From assembly GCA_015222355.1 (NCBI GenBank), contig JADFVC010000337.1:1-6040 (forward strand): a DNA stretch of 6,040 nt, in the 5' to 3' direction. This document shows, piece after piece, positions 1 to 5,696 of this stretch. Position numbers and translations under genes: made by a program. The notes below the pieces were generated by a model. It made no database searches, was not told the DNA's origin, and saw nothing but the letters and a program-made list of their open reading frames with translations. The stretch's first letter is position 1. Every line of letters starts with the position of its first letter. The DNA comes from Chloroflexota bacterium (GTDB lineage: Bacteria > Desulfobacterota > Desulfuromonadia > Desulfuromonadales > Geopsychrobacteraceae).

Positions 1-23
1 GTTTTTCAGGGATGAAGGCATAC
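1..23 (-). repeat. Partial copy of a dispersed REP-like repeat, cut by the window start
   Basis: Read on the minus strand this stretch begins GTATG and ends CCTGAAAAAC, the same two blocks that open the two fuller copies at 30-88 and 1025-1083; the bases between the blocks differ and are one base longer. The rest of the copy would lie upstream of the window. It faces the copy at 30-88 head to head, separated by six bases (ATATAG). Only about 15 bases match, so the assignment as a copy rests on the arrangement as much as on identity. Confidence 0.45.
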
Positions 24-50
24 ATATAGGTATGTCGAGGTCCTGAAAAA
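2..50. other. Long imperfect hairpin formed by two facing repeat ends
   Basis: TTTTTCAGG (2-10) is the exact complement of CCTGAAAAA (42-50). Inside it, GGCATAC (17-23) pairs with GTATGTC (30-36), with one G-U pair, around a six-base loop. An internal loop (about 11-16 against 37-41) separates the two stems. There is no run of T directly after the stem on either strand, so it does not look like an ordinary intrinsic terminator; it is better read as the structure made by paired repeats upstream of metF. Confidence 0.7.
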
Positions 51-88
51 ATGCTGCAACGCAGTAGATCGGACTTTTTGCGACGCCA
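30..88 (+). repeat. Dispersed REP-like repeat, copy upstream of metF
   Basis: This 59-base stretch aligns without gaps to the reverse complement of 1025-1083; by hand 48 of 59 positions agree. The two ends are almost identical (the first 21 bases with one mismatch, the last 16 with none) and the middle varies. GTAG at 64-67 aligns with GGAG in the other copy, the tetranucleotides typical of REP elements, and the following bases can fold weakly (67-72 with 86-90, one bulged base). An open frame from 51 runs through the repeat into metF, but this is a by-product of the repeat and not an N-terminal extension. Confidence 0.8.
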
Positions 89-94
89 TCTTGT

Positions 95-107
95 TTTGCA
101 TTGCAAA
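95..107. promoter_or_regulatory. Perfect 6-1-6 palindrome upstream of metF, possible operator
   Basis: TTTGCA, one central T, then TGCAAA make a perfect dyad ending 30 bases before the metF start codon. A one-base centre cannot form an RNA hairpin, so if it matters it would be as a DNA site for a dimeric regulator. It does not resemble the MetJ box (repeats of AGACGTCT) or the MetR pattern (TGAA-N5-TTCA). Function is unknown and chance is possible in AT-rich sequence. Confidence 0.3.
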
Positions 108-120
108 GTGAAAAACGATT

Positions 121-127
121 GGAGGAG
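121..127 (+). promoter_or_regulatory. Ribosome binding site that fixes the metF start
   Basis: GGAGGAG lies about ten bases before the ATG at 138. The upstream in-frame ATG at 51 has no comparable purine-rich site and lies inside the dispersed repeat, so 138 is taken as the start. Confidence 0.8.
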
Positions 128-137
128 AATAAGTATT

Positions 138-1019
138 ATGCGCGTGACCAATCTTTGGAAAAAAAATGAGCGACCCACCATTTCGTTCGAGTTTTTCCCG
201 CCACGCAGTGAAAAAGATGCGGGGAAATTTGAAAAAGTGATTGATGATCTGGCCAAACTGAATCCTGATTTTGTTTCTGTGACCTTTGGTGCCGGAGGAT
301 CCAGTCGTGAAGGTTCATACCAACTCGTCAACAAACTCATTAATGAAAAAGGCCTCGACGTTATTGCGTACCTTGCCGGGTATGGTTTGAATCCGGATGA
401 GATAATATCTGTTCTGGACAGCTATCAGGGTCTCGGGGTGGAAACCATTCTGGCTTTACGCGGCGATCCGCCTCGCGCAAACGAAGGGTTCACGCCGCAT
501 CCTCAGAGCATGCGGCACGCTTCGGACTTGCTGGAATTCATGGGGGAGCGTTATGATTTCTGCATGGGAGCGGCAGGCCATCCAGAGGGTCATCCTGAGG
601 CGGAAAGCAAGGAAAAAGATCTTGAGTATCTTAAACTCAAGGTCACAAATGGGGCTGAGTTTATTATTGCCAATTTTGTTTACGACACCCGGTTTTTCTT
701 CGATTTTGTCGAGCGTTGTCGGGCTATTGACATCAAGGTGCCCATCCTCCCCGGCGTTATGCCGATTTACAGTGTGAAGCTTCTGGAAATACTCACCAAG
801 ACCTGCGGGGCAACCATCACCGAGGAAATACACCAAGGTTTAGCCAGGTTGCCCACCGATGACAATAAGGCGGTAGCGGAATTCGGCATTGACTTTGCCA
901 CGCAACAATGCAGGGAATTAATAGAAAAAGGGGTGCCGGGCATCCATATTTACACCATGGATCGCGGTAAGGCGACAACGGAGATTGTCCAACGGCTGCG
1001 CAGCGAAGGGTTGCTATAA
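138..1019 (+). CDS. metF: 5,10-methylenetetrahydrofolate reductase (MetF)
   Basis: This cytoplasmic flavoenzyme reduces 5,10-methylene-THF to 5-methyl-THF, the methyl donor for methionine synthesis. The product is 293 residues, the usual length of the single-domain bacterial enzyme. Visible motifs are FEFFPP with the catalytic Glu at 18 (E. coli Glu28), SVTFGA at 47-52, LRGDPP at 107-112 with the FAD-site Asp110 (E. coli Asp120), GHPEA at 151-155, and the C-terminal IHIYTMDR. Positions matching E. coli Thr59, Ala132, His156, Asp165 and Lys172 are kept, but four others that contact FAD or folate differ: His88 is Tyr78, Tyr152 is His148, Asn168 is Tyr164 and Gln183 is Asn179. The HLTC motif reads YLAG. 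The family call is firm; substrate or electron-donor differences are only a possibility. The gene stands alone between inverted repeats, with no methionine-pathway neighbour in the window and no riboswitch seen upstream. Confidence 0.95.
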   Translation: MRVTNLWKKNERPTISFEFFPPRSEKDAGKFEKVIDDLAKLNPDFVSVTFGAGGSSREGSYQLVNKLINEKGLDVIAYLAGYGLNPDEIISVLDSYQGLGVETILALRGDPPRANEGFTPHPQSMRHASDLLEFMGERYDFCMGAAGHPEGHPEAESKEKDLEYLKLKVTNGAEFIIANFVYDTRFFFDFVERCRAIDIKVPILPGVMPIYSVKLLEILTKTCGATITEEIHQGLARLPTDDNKAVAEFGIDFATQQCRELIEKGVPGIHIYTMDRGKATTEIVQRLRSEGLL

Positions 1020-1024
1020 ATTGC

Positions 1025-1083
1025 TGGCGTCGCAAAAAGTTCGCCCTCCTACGTTACGGTGGTTTTTCAGGACCTCAACATAC
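1025..1083 (-). repeat. Dispersed REP-like repeat, inverted copy downstream of metF
   Basis: This is the reverse-oriented partner of 30-88 (48 of 59 positions identical, ungapped). It starts six bases after the metF stop codon. On the minus strand GGAG is followed directly by GGCG, which can pair with CGCC across a twelve-base loop (1026-1029 with 1042-1045). Being placed right behind a stop codon fits REP-type elements. No intrinsic terminator with a T run was found for metF, so this copy may mark or influence the 3' end of the transcript, but that is inference. Confidence 0.8.
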
Positions 1084-1097
1084 ACCGTCCGAGTTTC

Positions 1098-1126
1098 CCG
1101 TTACTCCGATGAACGGCCAAAATCGG
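1098..1126 (+). other. Two mutually exclusive small stems before the DUF6173 gene
   Basis: CCGTT (1098-1102) can pair with AACGG (1112-1116), or CCGAT (1106-1110) with ATCGG (1122-1126); the stems overlap and cannot form together. They are short five-pair stems just upstream of the ribosome binding site AGAGG (1128-1132). They may be chance; no known riboswitch is recognised. Confidence 0.2.
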
Positions 1127-1139
1127 CAGAGGCGTAGCT

Positions 1140-1505
1140 ATGGAATACACAAGGCCCGGACCCGGTTTCCCTATGCCGTCTGCAGCGCCCAGGTCCGCGG
1201 ATGAAAACCTCGCCGGTACTTTTTATCGCCGTCTACTGCAGTGGGTGAGCGACTTTGACCAATCTCTGGACGAGGAACACGAGGTCGGTGTGCGCTGCGT
1301 GACTTCGGGGCAAACGATGGCGTTTCACCTGTCGACGATCAGCTATTGCAACCCCGCACTGCTGCGTTTTGTCGGCGTCACCAACGCGGGCGAGCCGGTC
1401 GAATTGATCCAGCATATCTCGCAGATAAACCTGATACTGGTCAAGCTGCGGCGTCGCGATCCCGGCCAGCCAAAATCAGCCGTCGGCTCCGGGTCCTGCT
1501 GGTAG
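1140..1505 (+). CDS. DUF6173-family protein, C-terminus probably frameshifted
   Basis: A small soluble protein of unknown function, read here as 121 residues. The start is supported by AGAGG seven bases upstream. No signal peptide or membrane segment is visible. Residues about 25-105 match my memory of the DUF6173 pattern: a helix (FYRRLLQWVSDFDQSL), EEHEVGVR, GQTMAFHLSTISYCNP, a GVTNAGEPV turn, then the hallmark QHISQINLILV. Homologues usually read on as P-(K/R)-x-x-I-G-F-x-L; here the frame gives PKSAVG and then SGSCW and a stop. One extra T before 1488 would instead give VGFRVLLVEN and open reading to 1672, so a one-base deletion or a sequencing error is likely. Family members have no assigned role that I know of, and the neighbours do not suggest one. 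It may be cotranscribed with nothing here, since a repeat lies upstream and 210 bases separate it from ydbH. Confidence 0.65.
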   Translation: MEYTRPGPGFPMPSAAPRSADENLAGTFYRRLLQWVSDFDQSLDEEHEVGVRCVTSGQTMAFHLSTISYCNPALLRFVGVTNAGEPVELIQHISQINLILVKLRRRDPGQPKSAVGSGSCW

Positions 1506-1672
1506 AAAACACCGGGGCAGAACCCCTCAGGAGTTTGGCGCGTCTCATCTATGATCTTTCAGGCGGAGGCGTACATCGGCACGCCTCCGCACAAACAAGC
1601 CCGCAGATTGACGCTGCCACGGCGGAAAAGATCCGTTCCCGGACGGAAACTTCTTTTCAGCGCGTGATATGA
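1488..1672 (+). pseudogene. Displaced C-terminal part of the DUF6173 gene (second frame)
   Basis: In the -1 frame relative to the DUF6173 gene, the sequence from about 1490 reads RVLLVENTGAEPLRSLARLI and stays open to a TGA at 1670-1672. Joined by one added base it would make a protein of about 178 residues. The part just after the junction fits the expected I-G-F-x-L ending of the family; the last roughly 40 residues are not recognised and may be untranslated sequence. If the frame break is real, the 210 bases between the 121-residue gene and ydbH are the remains of this tail plus the ydbH leader. Confidence 0.35.
1563..1590. other. Perfect 10-bp GC-rich stem-loop between DUF6173 and ydbH
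   Basis: GCGGAGGCGT (1563-1572) is exactly complementary to ACGCCTCCGC (1581-1590), with an eight-base loop. No T run follows on either strand (ACAAACAAG on the plus strand, CTGAAAGATC on the minus), so it is not a standard intrinsic terminator. It could still slow polymerase, protect an RNA end, or assist termination with a factor. It lies within the possible displaced DUF6173 tail. Confidence 0.6.
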
Positions 1673-1673
1673 T
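1668..1673 (+). promoter_or_regulatory. Possible -10 box for ydbH
   Basis: TATGAT matches five of six bases of the sigma-70 -10 consensus and would start transcription about 35 bases before the ydbH ATG. No convincing -35 hexamer sits 16-18 bases upstream, so this is weak. It matters only because ydbH is separated from the gene before it by a frame break and a stem-loop and probably needs its own promoter. Confidence 0.2.
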
Positions 1674-1715
1674 ATGGCAATGTTTGTGTAGGGCTTTTTC
1701 TGCTGCCGGGAACCG

Positions 1716-4700
1716 ATGAAAAAACTCCTCTACAGAGTGTCCCTGATCCTGCTGCTGTCGACTGTCCTGTTCGCCGGGGCCTGCTGGCTCTACGCTGATC
1801 AGATTCTGGACAAATTTGCCCGCCCCAAAATTGAAAAGTTAGCGACGCAATTGTTTGCGGCAAAAGTTCAGATCAGGCAACTGGCCTGGACAGAAACCGG
1901 GCTGGAAATCCTTGATTTGAGTATCAATTCCCCGGGGCAAGTCCTGGTGGCTATCCCACGAGTGGAACTGAACTTCACCCCCGGCTCACTCTGGCACCGG
2001 CAACTTGATGCGCTGCACATCGCCAAACCGCAGGTTGAAATCTTCCCTTCGCAAAACAGGGGAAAAGCACAAAAAACGGCCCTAAACATCCCGGAACAGC
2101 TTCCCTTTACCATCGAAATGCTGACTGTTTCCAACGGCCAGCTGTTGCTCCATACCGCAGACCGACAATTGCAGCTGCATGGATTAAATTTCTCAGGAGC
2201 ACTGCAGCAGAATATTGACTTCATTCTCTCCGCCTTTTTCGGTCCTGATGCGAGGCATCCTGTCGACATCACCGGAACAGTTAAATTATCCCGGCAGCAA
2301 ACCTTGACCCTGGCAAGCATCTCCTGGCAGAACCAGCAGCTTCTCACTGCACCACTGCTGATAAAGCTTGCAGGGACTGATTTTACTCTCGGGAGCAGTA
2401 TGTTACGCCTGGACCAATTCGATCACAGCAAACTGCAGGAAATCCTGACGGCCTTGGGACAGCCCTCGCCGTTACCGGAAGAAATTGTTTTTTCACTCGC
2501 TGATGCGACCATCGGTTTTGCGCTGGAAGGCCAAGCTATCAAATTTGAGCTGCAGGTCGCTGCAGGCCTGCTTGGCTGGAACGACCTGACCGGAACTTTC
2601 TCTCAGCTCAAGCTTCTGATCAACCGGGAGCAGAAAGGCTGGAAAGTTGCCGGTCAGCTACGGGGCCCGGCTAAATCAACCCTCAATTTCACCACCTGGC
2701 TTGATGAAAAAAACCAGCTGGCCGGGCAAGCACTGCTGGAGATTCCCGATCCTGACCGCCTCAAAACCGAGTTACTCGGCGGGCCACCGTTGAAAATTGC
2801 CGGCGGGCTGAAACTGGCTGCGGAATACTCTCTGGAAGAAAATCGCTTTCAGCTGACTATCGACATTCACGGCCACTTGCCAGAACCGCCTGGCAAAGAT
2901 TATCTGATCAATATCGGCCACCTGAACGGCCGGGGCAAGCTGCTTTTGGCTGAGAATAAAGAAGAATTTTCTCTCAACCTGCAGCTGGCTTCACACCCCT
3001 TCTTCTCAGCTGCCGGGGATTTTCGGCAACTGAATTTTTCCCTGGCACCGTCAGACCTGCAGGACTTCAAAAAGCTGCTGTCTTCCGGGCTGCTCCCCGA
3101 GCAGCTGCAAACGGCAAGCGGACTCAAAGCCGCAGGACAATTATCCAGAAAAGCCGCGCATTGGACGGGAAACATCCAATTGACCGCCGAGGAGATTACC
3201 CTGCCTGACCTGGCCCTGAACGAGATCGTCTGCCGCGGAAAGTTACATCTCGCCTCCGATCAGATCAATTTTGAAGAGACTTCTTTCCGCTTCGACATTG
3301 CTCGCGGTGATGAGTTGAGTGCTCAAGTGAATGCCCGGGGCGCAGGGGAATTTTCAGCACAGAAGTTTTCCCTGGTGCTGAAGCAACTCTCCCTTGCGCA
3401 CCTGAACTACATGTCTCCGGATGGGCAAACAGGGGTTGGCGAAGCGGCACTCGAACTGCGGGGGGACATCAGTGGCCTCTGGCCGGAAGGGCCGATCGCG
3501 CTTGAGCTGAACGGAACTGTTGCGGCACAGGAAATTCTCGCGGGGGAATTCTATGCTGACCTTTCCGCATATAAAGGGGATTTTTTATTAACCGGGGAAT
3601 TCGCCCCTGACACAGGGGAATTGCACGCCGGATCTTTCAAAATCAACCTTCCTCAACTCGGGGCCCTGGCCGCTACGGGGCTGTTCAGCCCGGAACGTAT
3701 CAGCGTGCAAGGTCATGTTGAGCTTGCTGACCTGGCCGAAAGCTACGGAGAACATATCGGGCCGCTATTGAGCGGATTCCAACCGGCGGCGGCAGAGCTG
3801 GCTCTCGAAGGCGGAATGTCGCTCGACTACAACCTGCTCTGGAATCTTGGCGGTTGGCAAACAAACGGGACCTTACAGCTCCGGGGACTGAATGCTTACC
3901 GGGATCGTCCCCGGTTGAAAATCGTTGACGGAACCGGCTCCATCCCCTTTGCAATCAGCTTCGGGAAGGCTCCGGCTACAGAAAACCCTACCGCGGAATA
4001 TCCCGGGGAAATTTCTTTCGGGGCGTTGTCTGCCGGTTTGGCAAGCCTGGAGGAAGGTCGTCTGGAACTGGCCGCGTCAACCAACCGTCTCACCTTCCGT
4101 TCGCCGCTGTTGCTGCGACTTGCCGGCGGCCGGGTGGCGATTGAGAATCTCATCCTGGGGTGGCCGTCCGGCAAACCGCAAGGCTCAGTCAAAATCAACA
4201 TTGCCGAGGTCGACCTTGAAACATTGACCGAAGAACTCGGGTTGCCGGTGATGCAAGGCAGGTTCAGCGGTGATCTTGGAACCATCCGTTATGCCGACCG
4301 ACAACTCAGCACCGACGGCCTTGCCGGCATCGAAGTCTTCGGCGGCCGTTTTCAATTGAGCAACATGCGCTACACTGACCCATTCTCCAGCTATCCGACC
4401 TTTCATGCTGATATCGACTTCTCCGGGCTGGATCTGTTGCAGGCGACCCGAACCTTCGACTTCGGTGAAATGAACGGTGTGTTTGACGGACATATTCATG
4501 GTTTTAAATTATTCGGCAGCACGCCTGCCGCTTTTGAAGCTGCGGTGTCAACGCGCAAAAAAGGGAAACGCAACATCAGTGTCAAGGCCCTGAACAATCT
4601 CAGCATTCTCAGCCAGGGCGGGATTTCGTCCGCTCTGTCCCGGGGCATCTACCGCTTCATCGATTTTTATCGTTATCAAAAGATCGGTTTCAAATGCTCG

Positions 4701-4871
4701 CTGGAAAATGATATCTTTACCCTGTTGGGGACAGCCCTGCCCGGATCGGACCGGTACCTGGTCCACGGTGGGCTGCTCCCGCCCCGGATCGATATCACGA
4801 CAACCACGCCGACCATCTCTTTCAAAGAGATGATGAATCGCCTCGGCCGTATCGAACGGGCAGGGAACTAA
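1716..4871 (+). CDS. ydbH: YdbH-family AsmA-like intermembrane phospholipid transport protein
   Basis: The product has 1051 residues, longer than E. coli YdbH (about 880). It starts with a short positive stretch and one hydrophobic segment (about residues 5-27), which anchors it in the inner membrane with the rest in the periplasm. The middle is a long run of alternating polar and hydrophobic strands with repeated phrases such as LNFSGAL and LKLAAEYSL, as expected of a beta-rich lipid groove. The C-terminal part, about 790-1045, carries the most recognisable YdbH features: FGEMNGVFDGHIHGF, ISVKALNNLSILSQGG, YRFIDFYRYQKIGFKC, SLENDIFTLLG and LPPRIDI. In E. coli YdbH works with YnbE, and in overlap with TamB and YhdP, to move phospholipids to the outer membrane. 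The lipoprotein gene 40 bases downstream supports this call. The start at 1716 has only a weak GGGA site, but it is the one that places the membrane anchor at the N-terminus. It could be a different AsmA-clan member, though the downstream DUF1318 gene makes that unlikely. Confidence 0.85.
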   Translation: MKKLLYRVSLILLLSTVLFAGACWLYADQILDKFARPKIEKLATQLFAAKVQIRQLAWTETGLEILDLSINSPGQVLVAIPRVELNFTPGSLWHRQLDALHIAKPQVEIFPSQNRGKAQKTALNIPEQLPFTIEMLTVSNGQLLLHTADRQLQLHGLNFSGALQQNIDFILSAFFGPDARHPVDITGTVKLSRQQTLTLASISWQNQQLLTAPLLIKLAGTDFTLGSSMLRLDQFDHSKLQEILTALGQPSPLPEEIVFSLADATIGFALEGQAIKFELQVAAGLLGWNDLTGTFSQLKLLINREQKGWKVAGQLRGPAKSTLNFTTWLDEKNQLAGQALLEIPDPDRLKTELLGGPPLKIAGGLKLAAEYSLEENRFQLTIDIHGHLPEPPGKDYLINIGHLNGRGKLLLAENKEEFSLNLQLASHPFFSAAGDFRQLNFSLAPSDLQDFKKLLSSGLLPEQLQTASGLKAAGQLSRKAAHWTGNIQLTAEEITLPDLALNEIVCRGKLHLASDQINFEETSFRFDIARGDELSAQVNARGAGEFSAQKFSLVLKQLSLAHLNYMSPDGQTGVGEAALELRGDISGLWPEGPIALELNGTVAAQEILAGEFYADLSAYKGDFLLTGEFAPDTGELHAGSFKINLPQLGALAATGLFSPERISVQGHVELADLAESYGEHIGPLLSGFQPAAAELALEGGMSLDYNLLWNLGGWQTNGTLQLRGLNAYRDRPRLKIVDGTGSIPFAISFGKAPATENPTAEYPGEISFGALSAGLASLEEGRLELAASTNRLTFRSPLLLRLAGGRVAIENLILGWPSGKPQGSVKINIAEVDLETLTEELGLPVMQGRFSGDLGTIRYADRQLSTDGLAGIEVFGGRFQLSNMRYTDPFSSYPTFHADIDFSGLDLLQATRTFDFGEMNGVFDGHIHGFKLFGSTPAAFEAAVSTRKKGKRNISVKALNNLSILSQGGISSALSRGIYRFIDFYRYQKIGFKCSLENDIFTLLGTALPGSDRYLVHGGLLPPRIDITTTTPTISFKEMMNRLGRIERAGN

Positions 4872-4897
4872 ATCAGGACAGCAGGAAACAACAGACA

Positions 4898-4905
4898 AAG
4901 GGAGG
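4898..4905 (+). promoter_or_regulatory. Strong ribosome binding site of the lipoprotein gene
   Basis: AAGGGAGG ends six bases before the ATG at 4912, a near-ideal site, in contrast to the weak one before ydbH. If both genes share one mRNA, the small lipoprotein would be made in excess over the large bridge protein. Confidence 0.8.
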
Positions 4906-4911
4906 ATAAAG

Positions 4912-5499
4912 ATGAAAACAATCACTCGCAGTTTAAGCCTGTTGCTGGCACTGACGGTTATCTCTTGCGTGACCATTAATATCTATTTTCCGGCAGAGGA
5001 AATCCGCGGAGCCGCGGATAAAATCGTCAACGAAGTCTGGGGCGACCGCATCCGGAACGGGACTGAAGAAGTGGCGCCACAGCCCATGGAGAAAGCCCCC
5101 GGCAGCAGTTTTTACAATCTTTTGCGGCCGGGAAACGCATTTGCAGGCCAGGATATCAATGTCAGTACCCCGGCAATCCGGGGCATCAAAACCTCGATGA
5201 AAAACCGCTCCGGCCAGTTGATCGGTTTCCTGAACGCGGGAAATGTCGGACTCAGTCACGATGGTTTGCTCAAGGTCCACAGCACCAACGGGTTGAACCT
5301 TAAACAGAAAGGCCAGGTCAACAAGCTGGTTAAAGCGGAAAATCTGGACCGCAAACGCCTTTACAAGGAAATCGCCGTCGCCAACGGCTTCCCGGACAAG
5401 GTCGGTGAGGTTCAGAATATTTTTGCCGATTCCTGGCGCAAGCAAGCCAAGAAAGGCTGGTACCTGGAAAAACCTGACGGGAGCTGGGGACAGAAATAA
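4912..5499 (+). CDS. ydbL: YnbE-YdbL-like fused lipoprotein (DUF1318)
   Basis: A 195-residue lipoprotein. Residues 1-18 are a signal peptide with a hydrophobic core and the lipobox VISC; Cys19 would be lipidated, and Val at +2 fits export to the outer membrane. Residues 19-44 (CVTINIYFP, then AADKIVNEV) resemble the E. coli lipoprotein YnbE, which has TIN and ADK in similar order. A proline-rich linker (45-75) ends in AFA at 76-78. Residues about 80-195 form the DUF1318 (YdbL) domain: STPAIRGIKTSM, NVGLSHDGLL, LVKAENLDRKRLYKEIAVAN and the ending KKGWYLEKPDGSW. In E. coli ynbE and ydbL are separate genes after ydbH: YnbE pairs by strand addition with the YdbH C-terminus to reach the outer membrane, and YdbL is a periplasmic factor modulating it. 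The DUF1318 call and lipid anchor are firm; the YnbE part is a short match and an inference. It follows ydbH by 40 bases, so the two are very probably one operon. Confidence 0.85.
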   Translation: MKTITRSLSLLLALTVISCVTINIYFPAEEIRGAADKIVNEVWGDRIRNGTEEVAPQPMEKAPGSSFYNLLRPGNAFAGQDINVSTPAIRGIKTSMKNRSGQLIGFLNAGNVGLSHDGLLKVHSTNGLNLKQKGQVNKLVKAENLDRKRLYKEIAVANGFPDKVGEVQNIFADSWRKQAKKGWYLEKPDGSWGQK

Positions 5500-5541
5500 C
5501 CGGGTCCACGCGATAAAACGACATAAAAACAAAATGCGAAT

Positions 5542-5568
5542 AGGTCCGATCAAGTCAATTGATGACCT
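5542..5568 (+). other. Stem-loop after the ydbH operon
   Basis: AGGTC and ATCAA (5542-5546, 5549-5553) pair with TTGAT and GACCT (5559-5568), ten base pairs with a two-base bulge (CG) and a five-base loop. It lies about 45 bases after the lipoprotein stop codon. There is no T run at its end, so termination is possible but not shown. It directly abuts the palindrome that follows. Confidence 0.5.
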
Positions 5569-5582
5569 GATTAGCGCTAATC
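5569..5582. promoter_or_regulatory. Perfect 14-base palindrome, possible operator of the HDOD gene
   Basis: GATTAGC and GCTAATC form a perfect dyad with no spacer. It lies 115 bases before the HDOD start and about 36 bases before a possible -10 box, a position where an activator or repressor dimer could bind. No known regulator is recognised from the sequence. The gap 5500-5696 otherwise holds an A7-G-T4 tract at 5595-5605 and no gene that I can support. Confidence 0.4.
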
Positions 5583-5618
5583 TTCAGCTGTGGCAAAAAA
5601 AGTTTTCTGTTTTCGTTG

Positions 5619-5624
5619 TACAAT
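5619..5624 (+). promoter_or_regulatory. Possible -10 box for the HDOD gene
   Basis: TACAAT matches five of six bases of the sigma-70 consensus, about 72 bases before the start codon. The region 17 bases upstream is a run of A with no good -35 hexamer, so recognition would need an activator or an AT-rich upstream element. Weak evidence. Confidence 0.25.
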
Positions 5625-5696
5625 CGATCAACCAGAATCCAACTTGAATACATTGGATAACCGCAGTGTCTATGATATCGACTTCCGAGGTCTGAA

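Noticed and set aside
2..50. Intrinsic terminator of an upstream gene
   Set aside because: The stem has TTTTT at its 5' foot and AAAAA at its 3' foot, and no T run follows on the plus or minus strand beyond the stem itself.
91..130. Sigma-70 promoter for metF in the stretch after the repeat
   Set aside because: The TTG-containing candidates for -35 are followed at 16-18 bases only by poor hexamers (AACGAT or GAGAAT), the latter overlapping the ribosome site.
51..137. A 29-codon N-terminal extension of metF from an earlier ATG
   Set aside because: It is translated repeat sequence without a good ribosome site, MetF families begin near the FEFFPP motif, and GGAGGAG supports the start at 138.
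4933..5553. Long open frame on the minus strand across the lipoprotein gene
   Set aside because: The plus-strand frame has a signal peptide, lipobox, DUF1318 domain and strong ribosome site; the minus frame shows no recognisable protein features and is its shadow.
5591..5606. Sigma-54 promoter starting at TGGC
   Set aside because: The required GC element at the fixed distance is missing; the sequence there is GTTTTC.
5405..5647. Small gene overlapping the lipoprotein end and running into the gap
   Set aside because: It overlaps the DUF1318 coding region in another frame, has no ribosome site and resembles no family; its tail is a run through AT-rich intergenic sequence.
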